Origin: Rhodanobacter sp. DHB23
Lineage (GTDB): Bacteria; Pseudomonadota; Gammaproteobacteria; Xanthomonadales; Rhodanobacteraceae
Length of the DNA: 64,000 nucleotides
Reading direction: 5' to 3'
Assembly: GCF_014842975.1 (NCBI RefSeq)
Contig: NZ_JACYXK010000026.1
Coordinates: 62,001 to 126,000 of the forward strand
The notes under the pieces were generated by a model. The model worked only from the letters and a program-made list of their open reading frames with translations, had not been told where the DNA came from and searched no databases. Each line of letters opens with the position of its first letter. Position 1 is the stretch's first letter. Both the position numbers and the translations under genes were made by a program. Below are positions 1 to 8,157 of the stretch, in pieces.

Positions 1-366
1 GTGGGCAACCTGCTGTTCCTGTCCGGCGTGGGGCCGCGCCAGCCGGGCACGAACGCGATCCCTGGCAACGCGTACGACGTCGACGGCAAACTGCTCGCCT
101 ACGACATCGAGGCGCAGTGCCGCCAGGTGTTCGCCAACGTGCGCGCGGTGCTGGAAGCCAGCGGCGCGCGCTGGGAGGACCTGGTGGACGTCACCGTGTT
201 CCTCACCGACATGGCGCGCGACTTCCCCGCCTACAACCGCCTCTACGCCGAGCATTTCGCCGGCGTGGACGCCTGCCGCACCACACTGGGCATCACGGCC
301 CTGCCCACGCCCATCGCCATCGAACTGAAATGCGTGGCGAGCATCGATCCCTGCGGCCATCCCTGA
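1..366 (+). CDS. RidA-family deaminase, probable 2-aminomuconate deaminase, 5' end missing
   Basis: This is the C-terminal part of a RidA/YjgF/UK114 family protein, about 121 residues in the window. The family usually runs 125-145 residues, so some 20 N-terminal residues probably lie upstream and the GTG at base 1 is likely an internal valine. The segment GVGPRQPGTNAIPG followed by a central YDIEAQC region recalls the 2-aminomuconate deaminase branch of the family (kynurenine/3-hydroxyanthranilate pathway), as opposed to generic imine deaminases. The C-terminal IAIELKCVASID strand is the usual RidA ending. The gene ends just before a bidirectional terminator. Family assignment is firm; the aminomuconate substrate is an inference. 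Confidence 0.75.
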   Translation: MGNLLFLSGVGPRQPGTNAIPGNAYDVDGKLLAYDIEAQCRQVFANVRAVLEASGARWEDLVDVTVFLTDMARDFPAYNRLYAEHFAGVDACRTTLGITALPTPIAIELKCVASIDPCGHP

Positions 367-408
367 CCGCGAAAATCAGGCGCACTCCTGCGATCCCGGT
401 ACGTGCAC

Positions 409-440
409 AAAAAAACCCGCCGGCAAACCGGCGGGTTTTT
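409..440. terminator. Bidirectional Rho-independent terminator
   Basis: An 8-bp perfect GC stem (CCCGCCGG / CCGGCGGG, 416-423 and 428-435) has a 4-nt loop, an A-run on its left (409-415) and a T5 run on its right (436-440). It sits between the converging RidA-family gene and the small secreted-protein gene and can terminate both. Confidence 0.9.
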
Positions 441-463
441 CGTGCAGCCGGAATCCGCTGCGA

Positions 464-724
464 TCAGCCGCCGGAGGCGGTCGACGCGGGTGCGGCGTCG
501 GTCTTGGTCCCGGCCTTCTTGTGGGTCTTGCTGCTGTGGTGCTTGGTGCCGGACTTGTGATGCGCGGCCTTGTGGGTGGAAGAGGCAGCGGCGGGAGCGT
601 CGGCAGCCGGAGCAGTCTGCTGGGCAGCAGCCGGAGCCGCGGCCGGGGCGGCCTGCTGGGCAAACACGGAAGCGGACAGGGCCACGCCGGCGGCGAGCAG
701 GGAAGCGATCGCGAACTTGCGCAT
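464..724 (-). CDS. Small secreted Ala/Pro/His/Lys-rich protein
   Basis: This is an 86-residue protein. Residues 1-21 form a Sec signal peptide (MRKFAIASLLAAG... ending SVFA). The mature part is low complexity: Ala/Pro/Gln-rich first, then a basic stretch rich in His, Lys, Ser and Thr (HKAAHHKSGTKHH). Start chosen at 724 because a GAGG motif lies about 9 nt upstream and the signal peptide begins there; a longer in-frame reading from 781 has no such support. The composition recalls acid-shock (Asr-type) periplasmic proteins, but no homology can be claimed from composition alone. Expression looks monocistronic, ending at the 409-440 terminator. Confidence 0.7.
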   Translation of the reverse strand: MRKFAIASLLAAGVALSASVFAQQAAPAAAPAAAQQTAPAADAPAAASSTHKAAHHKSGTKHHSSKTHKKAGTKTDAAPASTASGG

Positions 725-955
725 GATGGCGAACCTCGATGATTTTTTTATATCGCGAACCCGGCCGGAACCCGGCGCCACGGGTGGCGCGACGGAGCCA
801 CCATAACAGCACTGCCGGCATACCGAGACTGAATGGGGCCAGGTTTTCCCGGCCAGCTCCGGGCGCAGATATCCACGCTTCAGCTTGTGGCCTCCCAGCG
901 ATCTCCAGGCACGGCACGAAGCGCCTGGCGACGGTGGCCAGCCCCAGCGGCCGGC

Positions 956-2215
956 TCAGAGCCCGAAGCGCGACGGTGCGTAAGGCCGGGGATCGATCGC
1001 CGGCGTGTTGCCGCACAACTGGTCGGCGACCAGTTCACCGGTGGCCGCCGACATGCTCACGCCCAGCATGCCGTGCGCGGTGGCGAGATGCAGGTTGGCC
1101 CAGCGCGCACTGGGGCCGATGATCGGCACCTCGTCCACGCTCATCGGCCGCCAGCCCCACCACTCCTCCAGTTGCCGTGGCCCTTCCGGCTCATGCAGGC
1201 CCGTCGCGGCGCCGCGGCGCAAGGCATCGAGGCGCGCACGGTTGAGGCCCTCGGCGTAGCCGGAGAACTCCATCGTGCTGCCCAGCCGGTAACCGTCGGC
1301 CCAGGTGGTGACGCATACCTGCGCCTCGCGCAGCACCAGCGCGTGGCGCGGCGCGCGCGCGGGGCGCGTGTAGGTGATCGAATAGCCCTTGCCCGGCTGC
1401 ATCGGCAGACGCAGGCCCAGCGAACGGGCCAGCAGCGGCGACCACGCCCCCAGCGCCAGAAGCACCCGCTCGCCGGCGAACACGCCACGCGAGGTGCGCA
1501 CCCGCGCGATGCGCCCGTCGTGGGTGTCGAAGCCCTCGATGCGGGCGCCGCACTCGATCCCGCCGCCCAGTTCCCGCACGCGCCGCGCCAGTTCGGCGAC
1601 GTAGCGATCCGGTCGCAGGCGCGCGTCGCCGGGATGGAACAGGCCGCCCGTCACGCCCGGCTTCAGCGCCGGCTCCATCGCCTCCACCTCGTCGCCGCGC
1701 AAACGCCGTACTTCGACGCCCAGGCGGTCGAGCACGGCGGCATGATGATGCTCGTCGGCCGCCAGCGCCCGCGCGGTGCGATACACGTACAACTCGCCTT
1801 CCTCGGCGAATTCGCACTCCAGTCCTTCGTCGCGCACCAGCTCGCCCAGATGCCGGCGCGAGCGCTGCAGGATCGCCGAACGCGCGACGGCGGCACGCTG
1901 GAAATCGGCCCAGTTGCAGTGCCGGGCGAACCCCAGCAGCCAACGCAGGCGCGGGCCGTCGAGCCGCGGGTTGAGGTAGAGCGGCGCATCGGCGCGCAGC
2001 ATCGAACGCAGGGCCACGCCCAGCGTGCCCGGCATCGCCAGCGGCGCGGCATGGCTGGGCGTGATCGTGCCGCAATTGCCGTGCGAGGCACCGCACCCTG
2101 GCGTCCCCTGTTCCAGCACACGCACCGCCACGCCCCTGCGCAGCAGGTGCAATGCGCTGGCAAGGCCGATCACCCCGCCGCCGAGTATCAGTACATCCGC
2201 ACGAGTCGCATTCAT
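956..2215 (-). CDS. FAD-dependent D-amino-acid dehydrogenase-like oxidoreductase
   Basis: This 419-residue DAO/DadA-fold flavoenzyme has a Rossmann dinucleotide-binding motif, GGGVIGLASA, near residues 12-21, followed by an acidic residue (VLEQG) for the FAD ribose. The conserved region SHGNCGTITPSH and the C-terminal GWRPMSVDEVPIIG and AHGMLGVSM segments bind FAD. It probably oxidises a D-amino acid or D-hydroxyproline and passes electrons to the respiratory chain. A TACAAT-like -10 element (complement of 2225-2230) lies only about 10 nt before the start and no good Shine-Dalgarno is visible, so the message may be almost leaderless. No proline-racemase or dad regulator lies next to it, so the substrate is open. 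Confidence 0.8.
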   Translation of the reverse strand: MNATRADVLILGGGVIGLASALHLLRRGVAVRVLEQGTPGCGASHGNCGTITPSHAAPLAMPGTLGVALRSMLRADAPLYLNPRLDGPRLRWLLGFARHCNWADFQRAAVARSAILQRSRRHLGELVRDEGLECEFAEEGELYVYRTARALAADEHHHAAVLDRLGVEVRRLRGDEVEAMEPALKPGVTGGLFHPGDARLRPDRYVAELARRVRELGGGIECGARIEGFDTHDGRIARVRTSRGVFAGERVLLALGAWSPLLARSLGLRLPMQPGKGYSITYTRPARAPRHALVLREAQVCVTTWADGYRLGSTMEFSGYAEGLNRARLDALRRGAATGLHEPEGPRQLEEWWGWRPMSVDEVPIIGPSARWANLHLATAHGMLGVSMSAATGELVADQLCGNTPAIDPRPYAPSRFGL

Positions 2216-2306
2216 CCGCCGATTGTAACCTTCTGCTGCGCCGCGTCATGCGCGCATCGCTCGGCGCATGCACCATGCGAATCGCCTACTCCCCAAAGGC
2301 GTCGCC

Positions 2307-3632
2307 ATGCTGGCTCGTTCCGCCGTCCGTGCAGGCCTTGCCGTCGCGCTGCTGGCTTGCGCCAGCGCCGCCGCGCAGTCGTTCGACCCTTCCGCACTGA
2401 AGCTGCTGCAGTCGATGGGGCGCCAACCCACCACGCTGGCCCGCTACCAGTACCTCATCCAGGTGGAGCCTTCGCTGCGGGCCGACGACCGGATCCTGGC
2501 GCTGCAGTTCCTGTCCTTCTCGGAGGACGAACTCGGCCTGTACGACCAGGCCGTCTTCAGTTTCCCGCTGAAGAACAGCCTGCCCGACGACCTCAAGCTG
2601 CCGACGCCCGCGGACTGGCGAGCGGCCGACGCGGTCGATGCCATCGCCGCGCTGGCGGCGCAGCGGCGCATCGTGATGGTCAACGAGGCCCACCACGACG
2701 CGCATACCCGCCAGCTCACGCTGGAGCTGCTGCCGCGGCTGCGTGCCCTGGGCTTCAACTACTTCGCCGCCGAGGCGCTGGGCACGGACGATCCCGACCT
2801 GGCCAGGCGCGGCTATCCCGTCCGCAAGAGCGGCACGGAGTACCTGCGCGATCCGCTGTACGGCGACATCGTGCGCGAGGCGATCCGGCTGGGCTTCACC
2901 CTCGTGCCCTACGACAACGCGCTCAACGGGCAGGCGCGCGAGAACGCGCAAGCCGACACCCTGTACCAGGCGGTGTTTGCGAAGGACCCCAACGCGCGCC
3001 TGTTCGTGCACGCCGGCTATGCGCACATCGACAAGGTCGCCGGGCGCCTCGGCGGCATACAGCCCATGGCGATGCGGCTGCAGGCGCTGACCGGCCAGGT
3101 GCCGCTGTGCATCGACCAGACCGACTTCCTCGAAACCGGGCTGGATACCTCGGACCCCTACCATCAACTCGTGCGTGCGTTCCCGTCGGAAAAACCCGAG
3201 GTCCTGCTCAGCCGGCAGACCGGCCAGCCATGGAGCGCGCGGCCGACGGCCTACGACATCAACGTGATCCTGCCCGACAGCCTGAGCCTGGATGCCTTCG
3301 GCATGTACAAGTACGGGTACCGGATCACGCTGCAGGGAGAGGCCATGTCGCACGTCATCGACCGCAACGAGATGGAGCGGGACGGCTGGCTCTCGCTGGA
3401 CGGCAAGCGCAGCCCCCACCCAATCAACGCGATGCTGTGCCGGGGCACCGTCCCCTGCGTCGTCGATGCGCACTACCTGGGCGAACCCGACGATGCCATC
3501 GCCGCCGACCGCTACGCCATCACCGGCTACAACGAATTCACCAACCTTTACCTGCGCCCCGGCCGTTACCGGCTGCGCGCCAGCGACAGCGACGGCCATA
3601 CGCTGTCGGAAAGCGAGATCGACATGCCGTAG
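2307..3632 (+). CDS. Secreted protein of Tiki/ChaN or erythromycin-esterase-like type, function unknown
   Basis: This is a 441-residue protein with a Sec signal (MLARSAVRAGLAVALLACASAAAQS). Start 2307 is preferred over the in-frame 2268 because AAAGGC lies 7-12 nt upstream and the signal peptide begins there. The central part has IVMVNEAHHDAHTR and, after a variable region, RLFVHAGYAHIDKVAG. This Glu-His...His pattern is seen in the ChaN/TraB/Tiki and erythromycin-esterase (EreA-like) folds, which use Glu and His residues for metal binding or catalysis. The last 120 residues resemble an accessory beta domain. It stands alone between divergent and downstream genes. Fold assignment is tentative and no substrate can be given. 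Confidence 0.55.
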   Translation: MLARSAVRAGLAVALLACASAAAQSFDPSALKLLQSMGRQPTTLARYQYLIQVEPSLRADDRILALQFLSFSEDELGLYDQAVFSFPLKNSLPDDLKLPTPADWRAADAVDAIAALAAQRRIVMVNEAHHDAHTRQLTLELLPRLRALGFNYFAAEALGTDDPDLARRGYPVRKSGTEYLRDPLYGDIVREAIRLGFTLVPYDNALNGQARENAQADTLYQAVFAKDPNARLFVHAGYAHIDKVAGRLGGIQPMAMRLQALTGQVPLCIDQTDFLETGLDTSDPYHQLVRAFPSEKPEVLLSRQTGQPWSARPTAYDINVILPDSLSLDAFGMYKYGYRITLQGEAMSHVIDRNEMERDGWLSLDGKRSPHPINAMLCRGTVPCVVDAHYLGEPDDAIAADRYAITGYNEFTNLYLRPGRYRLRASDSDGHTLSESEIDMP

Positions 3633-3653
3633 CGGCCGGCCTTGCGCTCAAAA

Positions 3654-3692
3654 GATTACAGGTGTAGTCTCCATGAAACTACATGCGTAATC
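3654..3692. promoter_or_regulatory. Double BlaI/MecI-type operator
   Basis: Two adjacent dyads lie just upstream of the BlaI-like gene. The first, GATTACA-GG-TGTAGTC (3654-3669), is a near-perfect inverted repeat containing TACA-N2-TGTA, the classical BlaI/MecI core. The second, ACTACA-TG-CGTAATC (3678-3692), is a weaker copy. The sites end about 17 bases before the start codon, so the repressor probably represses its own operon. Confidence 0.75.
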
Positions 3693-3708
3693 TCTTTCCG
3701 GTGACCCC

Positions 3709-4101
3709 ATGGCCGCTCCTGCCCCCGCCCCGACGATCAGCGAAGCCGAAAGCCGCGTGATGGAACCGCTGTGGCGCCACGCGCCGCAGAGTTCGGAGGA
3801 CATCGTCGCCGCCGTGCAGCAGGCCAGCGACTGGCACGAGAAGACCATCCGCACCCTGCTCGGCCGCCTGCTGGGCAAGGGCGCGGTGCGCGCGGAGAAG
3901 GACGGCCGCCGCTACCTGTACTCGCCCATGCTGAGCCGCGAGCAGTGGCAATCGCAGGAAAGCCGCAGCCTGCTCGACCGCGTGTTCGGCGGCCGGCTCG
4001 GCCCGCTGCTGGCGCACTTCAGCGAGCACGAGAAGCTGGGCGCGAAGGACGTCGCCGAGCTGCGCAAGCTGCTCGACGCCATCGAGAAAAAGGGGCGCTG
4101 A
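3709..4101 (+). CDS. BlaI/MecI-family transcriptional repressor
   Basis: This 130-residue winged-helix protein has the family layout: an N-terminal helix-turn-helix (ISEAESRVMEPLW through KTIRTLLGRLLGKGAVRAEKDGRRYLYSP, about residues 8-65) and a helical dimerisation tail. In this family the repressor is cleaved or inactivated after the partner BlaR1 metalloprotease senses a signal. The gene is one base from the following M56 peptidase gene, as in blaI-blaR1 pairs, and carries a matching double operator upstream. No beta-lactamase gene lies beside it, so the regulon is probably envelope stress or the operon itself. Confidence 0.9.
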   Translation: MAAPAPAPTISEAESRVMEPLWRHAPQSSEDIVAAVQQASDWHEKTIRTLLGRLLGKGAVRAEKDGRRYLYSPMLSREQWQSQESRSLLDRVFGGRLGPLLAHFSEHEKLGAKDVAELRKLLDAIEKKGR

Positions 4102-4102
4102 C

Positions 4103-5383
4103 ATGGACGCCCTGTTGCTGCGCGGCCTGTCGTTCGCCACCGCGGCGCTGGTGCTGGTGCTGCTGGCGCGCCGCTCCGCCCGGCGCGCCTTCGGCGCCGG
4201 CCCCGCCTTCGGCCTGTGGGCATTGCCCGCGCTGGCCCTGGTGCTGCCTTGCCTGCCCGAACTGCACGTGCACTGGTTCACGCTGCCGGCCATCCGCATC
4301 CTGCCCGATGCGGTTGCCGGTAGCGTCGCGACTGCACCGGCGCCCGCTTCCACGCCGTGGCTGCGCTGGTCGTGGCTGGCCGGTACGGCCACGATGGCGT
4401 TGCGGCTGATCGCGCATTACCTGCGCCTGCGCCGGCAGGGCCGCCGACTGCCGGCGGCGATGGCGGCCCGCCTGCGACACGAGCTGGACGGCTTCGATCC
4501 GCGCCGCGTCCGCCTGCACCCGGCCGGCCCCGCCCTGCTGTGGGCGCCGCGCAGCCTGCTGTTGTTGCCGGCGGACTTCCTCGAGCGCTTCGACGCCAGC
4601 GAACGCCGTATGGTGCTGCGCCACGAGCTCACCCACCTGCACCGTGGCGATGCACTGTGGAGCCTCGTCGCCGAGCTGGCGTTCGCGCTGCTGTGGTTCC
4701 ACCCATTGGCCTGGCTGGCGCGTTCGCGTTTCCGGCTCGACCAGGAACTGGCCTGCGACGAACGGGTGCTGCGCGACACGCCGCACGACGAGGCCCGCTA
4801 CGCCCACACCCTGCTGCACAGCGCCGGCTTGTCGCCCATGCCGGCGTTGATTCCCTGGCTCGCCGAGCCCCAACTGAAGGAGCGACTCACCATGATCCAG
4901 CATCATCGGCCCGGTGCGCTGCGCCGCCGTGCGGGTTTCATTGCGCTTGCCGCGTTGCTGGCGGGCGGCGTGGTCGTGGCGCAAGCGGCCACGGACAACC
5001 CTCCGACACCGGATCACACGGCCACGCCAAGCCTCAATGACGTCGTAAACGCCAATCCCCGTTATCCGGCTGCAGCCATCAAGAACCACGAACAAGGCAC
5101 GGTGATGCTGGACATACAAGTGCGCTCCGATGGCTCCGTAGGCACGATCACCTACGATGCCAAGGGCAGTACCACCAGTTCAGCCGACCTGATCACGGCG
5201 GCTACCCAGGATGCGAGGCAGTGGCATTTCCTGCCGCGGGTCAAGGACGGCAAGCCAGTCGATGGCTACGCACGCGTCCCCATCACGTTCTCGATCGATG
5301 ACTTGCCCAGCAAGAAAATCGAGGAACCGGCCTCGGAACACAAAGTCATCATTACGCAGGGCCACGTTCAACAAGAAAGCTGA
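4103..5383 (+). CDS. BlaR1-like M56 membrane metallopeptidase with TonB-type C-terminal domain
   Basis: This is a 426-residue membrane protein. Hydrophobic segments occur at about residues 5-22, 32-52, 95-110, 190-205 and 275-295. The zinc motif HELTH is at residues 174-178, with a downstream glutamate in DQELACDERVL (E215) as likely third ligand. After the last membrane segment the periplasmic tail (about 315-405) has NPRYPAAAIKNHEQGTVML...WHFLPRVKDG, a TonB C-terminal-like domain, in place of the penicillin-binding sensor domain of classical BlaR1. It partners the adjacent BlaI-like repressor. What the TonB-like tail senses is unknown. Confidence 0.85.
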   Translation: MDALLLRGLSFATAALVLVLLARRSARRAFGAGPAFGLWALPALALVLPCLPELHVHWFTLPAIRILPDAVAGSVATAPAPASTPWLRWSWLAGTATMALRLIAHYLRLRRQGRRLPAAMAARLRHELDGFDPRRVRLHPAGPALLWAPRSLLLLPADFLERFDASERRMVLRHELTHLHRGDALWSLVAELAFALLWFHPLAWLARSRFRLDQELACDERVLRDTPHDEARYAHTLLHSAGLSPMPALIPWLAEPQLKERLTMIQHHRPGALRRRAGFIALAALLAGGVVVAQAATDNPPTPDHTATPSLNDVVNANPRYPAAAIKNHEQGTVMLDIQVRSDGSVGTITYDAKGSTTSSADLITAATQDARQWHFLPRVKDGKPVDGYARVPITFSIDDLPSKKIEEPASEHKVIITQGHVQQES

Positions 5384-5442
5384 GAAACAGGCTTCGAAAT
5401 ACAAGAAATCCAATTGATTTGCATGTGAATTGTTGAATTGAT

Positions 5443-5469
5443 AACCTCGACACATCCCGTGCCGAGGTT
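5443..5469 (+). promoter_or_regulatory. Leader hairpin covering the ribosome binding site
   Basis: AACCTCG (5443-5449) pairs perfectly with CGAGGTT (5463-5469) across a 13-nt loop. The right arm contains the GAGG Shine-Dalgarno of the GTG start at 5475, so the hairpin could occlude ribosome loading. Stability and role are untested. Confidence 0.4.
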
Positions 5470-5474
5470 GTCGC

Positions 5475-6029
5475 GTGAACCAGCCCTTCGCCACCCGGTT
5501 CGCCGCCTCGCCCGCGCGCATTGCACGCTTGGCGCTGACTGCTCTCGCCATCGCTTTGCTCGCCGCCTGCGCCAGCGCGCCGCGCCGCAGCGGTGTTGCC
5601 CCATCCGCCCTCGCCAACGAACCCGCGCGTGCCCCCGACGGCCAGGCCACCGCCGCCAACGACGTGCTGTTCCGTGCGATGGCCCTGGTCGGCACGCCCT
5701 ACCACTGGGGCGGCAACACGCCCGCCGGCGGCTTCGATTGCAGCGGCCTGGTCGATTACATCTACCGCAACGCCACCGGCCTGCAGTTGCCGCGTACCTC
5801 GTACGAAATGGCCGACATGGACGTGCGCAAGGTCAAGCGCATGGCCGCCCTGGTCAGCGGCGACCTGGTGTTCTTCGGCAGCCGCGGCCGCATCAGCCAT
5901 GTGGGCGTGTACGTGGGCAAGGGCCGCTTCGTGCATGCGCCCAACAGCGGCGGCACCGTGCGGCTGGATGACATCGACGGGCCGTATTGGGCCGAGCATT
6001 TCGCGTTCGGGAGAAGGGTGCTGGATTGA
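5475..6029 (+). CDS. NlpC/P60 cell-wall peptidase lipoprotein
   Basis: This is a 184-residue protein starting at GTG with GAGG nine bases upstream. The leader ends in the lipobox LAAC (lipidated Cys32). The NlpC/P60 domain covers about residues 68-184. Its catalytic triad is visible as Cys89 in GGFDCSGLV, His142 in RISHVGVYVG and His154 in FVHAPNSG. The family cleaves D-gamma-glutamyl-diaminopimelate bonds in peptidoglycan, so this is probably an outer-membrane-anchored murein endopeptidase of the Spr/MepS type. It is transcribed alone and followed by a strong hairpin terminator. Confidence 0.88.
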   Translation: MNQPFATRFAASPARIARLALTALAIALLAACASAPRRSGVAPSALANEPARAPDGQATAANDVLFRAMALVGTPYHWGGNTPAGGFDCSGLVDYIYRNATGLQLPRTSYEMADMDVRKVKRMAALVSGDLVFFGSRGRISHVGVYVGKGRFVHAPNSGGTVRLDDIDGPYWAEHFAFGRRVLD

Positions 6030-6131
6030 GCCTGCGCTTGGCGCCGCTCTCTCACGCAAGCTTGGTTGCTTGGGTTTCCTCGCTCGCTTGCGGACGTGGA
6101 CTGGGAGAAGAGGGTTTTACGCAAGGCCGTT

Positions 6132-6167
6132 CCCTCTCCCCAACCCTCTCCCGCAGGCGGGAGAGGG
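6132..6167. repeat. REP-like hairpin repeat, CCCTCTCCC family
   Basis: The element consists of CCCTCTCCCCAACCCTCTCC followed by CGCAGGCGGGAGAGGG. The inner palindrome CCCTCTCCCGC / GCGGGAGAGGG forms a hairpin. Members of the same family occur at 25301-25342, 29079-29265, 36344-36385 and 37944-38060, always between genes or abutting them. Confidence 0.8.
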
Positions 6168-6176
6168 GGGCAAACG

Positions 6177-6202
6177 AAAAACGGCGCCAGGGGCGCCGTT
6201 TT
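6177..6202. terminator. Bidirectional Rho-independent terminator
   Basis: A perfect stem CGGCGCC (6182-6188) / GGCGCCG (6192-6198) with a 3-nt loop is flanked by A5 on the left and T4 on the right. It lies between the converging NlpC/P60 and slyD genes. Confidence 0.88.
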
Positions 6203-6224
6203 GCTTTTACCGTTGATCCGCCGG

Positions 6225-6710
6225 TCAGTGCGGAGCACTGCCCGGCGGATGGGCGTGACCGTGCTGGATTTCTTCCTCGGTGGCCTCGCGCACTTCCTGG
6301 ATGCTCACGTCGAAGTCCAGCGTCTTGCCGGCCATCGGGTGGTTGAGGTCGACGTCGATGGTGCTCATGCCGACCTTGTGCACGGTCACGGCACGGTGGC
6401 CGCCTTCCTTCAGCGCCAGCACGGTGGTCATGCCCGGCTTGAGGTGCTTGGCATGCTGGAAATACTTCTTCGGCACGCGCTGGACCTGGCCTTCCTGGCG
6501 CTCGCCGTAGCCGTCGGCCGGGGCGATGGTGGCCTTGACCTCGTCGCCGGCGGCATGCTCTTCCAGCGCCTTTTCCAGGCCCGCGATCAGCTGGCCGTGG
6601 CCGAGCAGGATCCACAACGGCTCGCCGTTGTCGTGCGAGCTTTCCACCTTTTCGCCGTCCACGTGCAGCGTGTAATGCAGCGCGACGACTTTGTCCTTGC
6701 CAGCCTTCAT
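6225..6710 (-). CDS. slyD: SlyD-type FKBP peptidyl-prolyl cis-trans isomerase
   Basis: This is a 161-residue protein with the SlyD layout: a FKBP half (KVVALHYTLHVDGEKVESS), an inserted chaperone flap (about residues 70-125) and a return to FKBP (LNHPMAGKTLDFDVSIQEVREAT, about 126-148). The C-terminal tail is short and only mildly His-rich (HGHAHPP), unlike the long metal-binding tail of E. coli SlyD, so nickel handling may be weak. It acts in the cytoplasm as a prolyl isomerase and chaperone. The gene appears monocistronic and ends at the terminator at 6177-6202. Confidence 0.9.
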   Translation of the reverse strand: MKAGKDKVVALHYTLHVDGEKVESSHDNGEPLWILLGHGQLIAGLEKALEEHAAGDEVKATIAPADGYGERQEGQVQRVPKKYFQHAKHLKPGMTTVLALKEGGHRAVTVHKVGMSTIDVDLNHPMAGKTLDFDVSIQEVREATEEEIQHGHAHPPGSAPH

Positions 6711-6746
6711 TGCCTGTCTCTCGAATGGTGCAAAGTGGCGATTCTA

Positions 6747-7979
6747 TCAGGTGGACCGCCGGCCGAAGCCCACGCCGCGCGCCTCCGGCCCCAGCCATAC
6801 CAGCAAGACCAGCAGCACGGCCACCGCCGCGATCCACAGCGACATCGCCCAGGCGAAATCGCCGCCGTGCCCATGCGCCAGCCAGGTCTGCGCGGTGGCG
6901 GTGCCGGCGGCGAGCAGGTTGCCCAGCTGGTAGGCGAAGCCCGGCAGGGTGCCGCGCACCGCGTCCGGCGACAGTTCGTTGAGATGGGTGGGCACCACGC
7001 CCCAGGCACCCTGGATCATCACCTGGATCAGGAACGCGCCGAGGCCGAGCAGCCACAGCGAGCCGCCGTACATCCACAGCGGGATCACCGGGATCGCCAG
7101 CAGCGCGGCGACGATCATCGCCCTGCGCCGCCCCACCCGCTCCGACCACGCGCCGAAGCACAGGCCGCCCACCAGCGCACCAAGGTTGAGCAGCGCCACC
7201 AGCAGGAAGGCCGTGCCCGAGCCGGTGGGCAGGTGCAGGTTCACTTCCTCGAAGGTGTGGTACATGTCCTGCGAGCCGTGGCTGAAGGCGTTGAACGCGC
7301 ACATCAGCACGATCATGTAGGCGAACAGCTTCCAGTGCCCGCGCATCGCCTGCCACACGTCCGCGCGGGCGTGCTCGTGCCGTCCGGCCTGCCACACCGG
7401 CGACTCCGGCACCTTGCGCCGGATGTACAGCACCAGCACCGCCGGCAATGCGCCCACCACGAACAGGCCGCGCCAGCCGATCGCATCGACCAGCAGCCAG
7501 TTCGCCAGTGCGGCGAGGAAGAAGCCGCAGGGATAGCCGCTCTGCAGCAGGCCGGAAACCAGGCCGCGCGACTTCGGCGGGATCGACTCCATCGCCAGCG
7601 AGGCGCCGATGCCCCATTCGCCGCCCATCGCCACGCCGAACAGGAAGCGCAGCGCCAGCAGCATGGTCAGCGAGGTCGAGAACGCGGTGGCCAGCTCGAA
7701 CAGCGAGAACAGCACCACGTCCACCATCAACACCGGGCGCCGCCCGTAGCGATCCGCCAGCCGGCCGAAGACCAGCGCGCCCAGCGGCCGCGCCGCCAGC
7801 GTGAGGAACAGGCCGTAGGTGACCGCCCTGGTGTCGGTATGGAATTCCTGCGCCACGCCCACGATCACCAGAGTGAGCAGGAAGTAGTCGAACGCATCCA
7901 GTGTCCACCCCAGGAAGCTGGCCAGCACGGTGTGGCGCTGCTCGTGGTTCAGTTCCCGCAGCGACGACAGCAGCGACAT
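6747..7979 (-). CDS. MFS transporter, SHS lactate/sialate-type
   Basis: This is a 410-residue transporter with twelve predicted membrane segments. The loop motif GRLADRYGRRPVLM (about residues 72-85) is the MFS signature A, and LGWTLDAFDYFLLTLVIVG in segment 1 is typical of the SHS (JEN1-like lactate) and NanT-like subfamilies. Start 7979 is supported by GGAG nine bases upstream and by family alignment of MSLLSSLRELN; an in-frame extension to 8039 is unlikely. The gene is divergent from the rhlE gene. The substrate is probably a monocarboxylate or sugar acid but cannot be fixed from sequence. Confidence 0.82.
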   Translation of the reverse strand: MSLLSSLRELNHEQRHTVLASFLGWTLDAFDYFLLTLVIVGVAQEFHTDTRAVTYGLFLTLAARPLGALVFGRLADRYGRRPVLMVDVVLFSLFELATAFSTSLTMLLALRFLFGVAMGGEWGIGASLAMESIPPKSRGLVSGLLQSGYPCGFFLAALANWLLVDAIGWRGLFVVGALPAVLVLYIRRKVPESPVWQAGRHEHARADVWQAMRGHWKLFAYMIVLMCAFNAFSHGSQDMYHTFEEVNLHLPTGSGTAFLLVALLNLGALVGGLCFGAWSERVGRRRAMIVAALLAIPVIPLWMYGGSLWLLGLGAFLIQVMIQGAWGVVPTHLNELSPDAVRGTLPGFAYQLGNLLAAGTATAQTWLAHGHGGDFAWAMSLWIAAVAVLLVLLVWLGPEARGVGFGRRST

Positions 7980-8157
7980 GATGGGCACTCCGCGAGGCAA
8001 GGTCCGCAGGCTAGCACGCGGCAGAAACGCAGCCGCCACGCTTATCGGTTACACTATGCGGACGGTTCCCCGACCGTTGGCGGTTTCGCCGCCCCCATTC
8101 CCCAAGATCGCAACACGGTTCCGCTTGAACGCTCCGGGTTGCACAGGAGTCGTTCCA

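Noticed and set aside
833-3667. 944-codon + strand frame across the FAD oxidoreductase and the secreted protein
   Set aside because: It is antisense to one real gene and out of frame with another, with a composition typical of GC-rich shadows.
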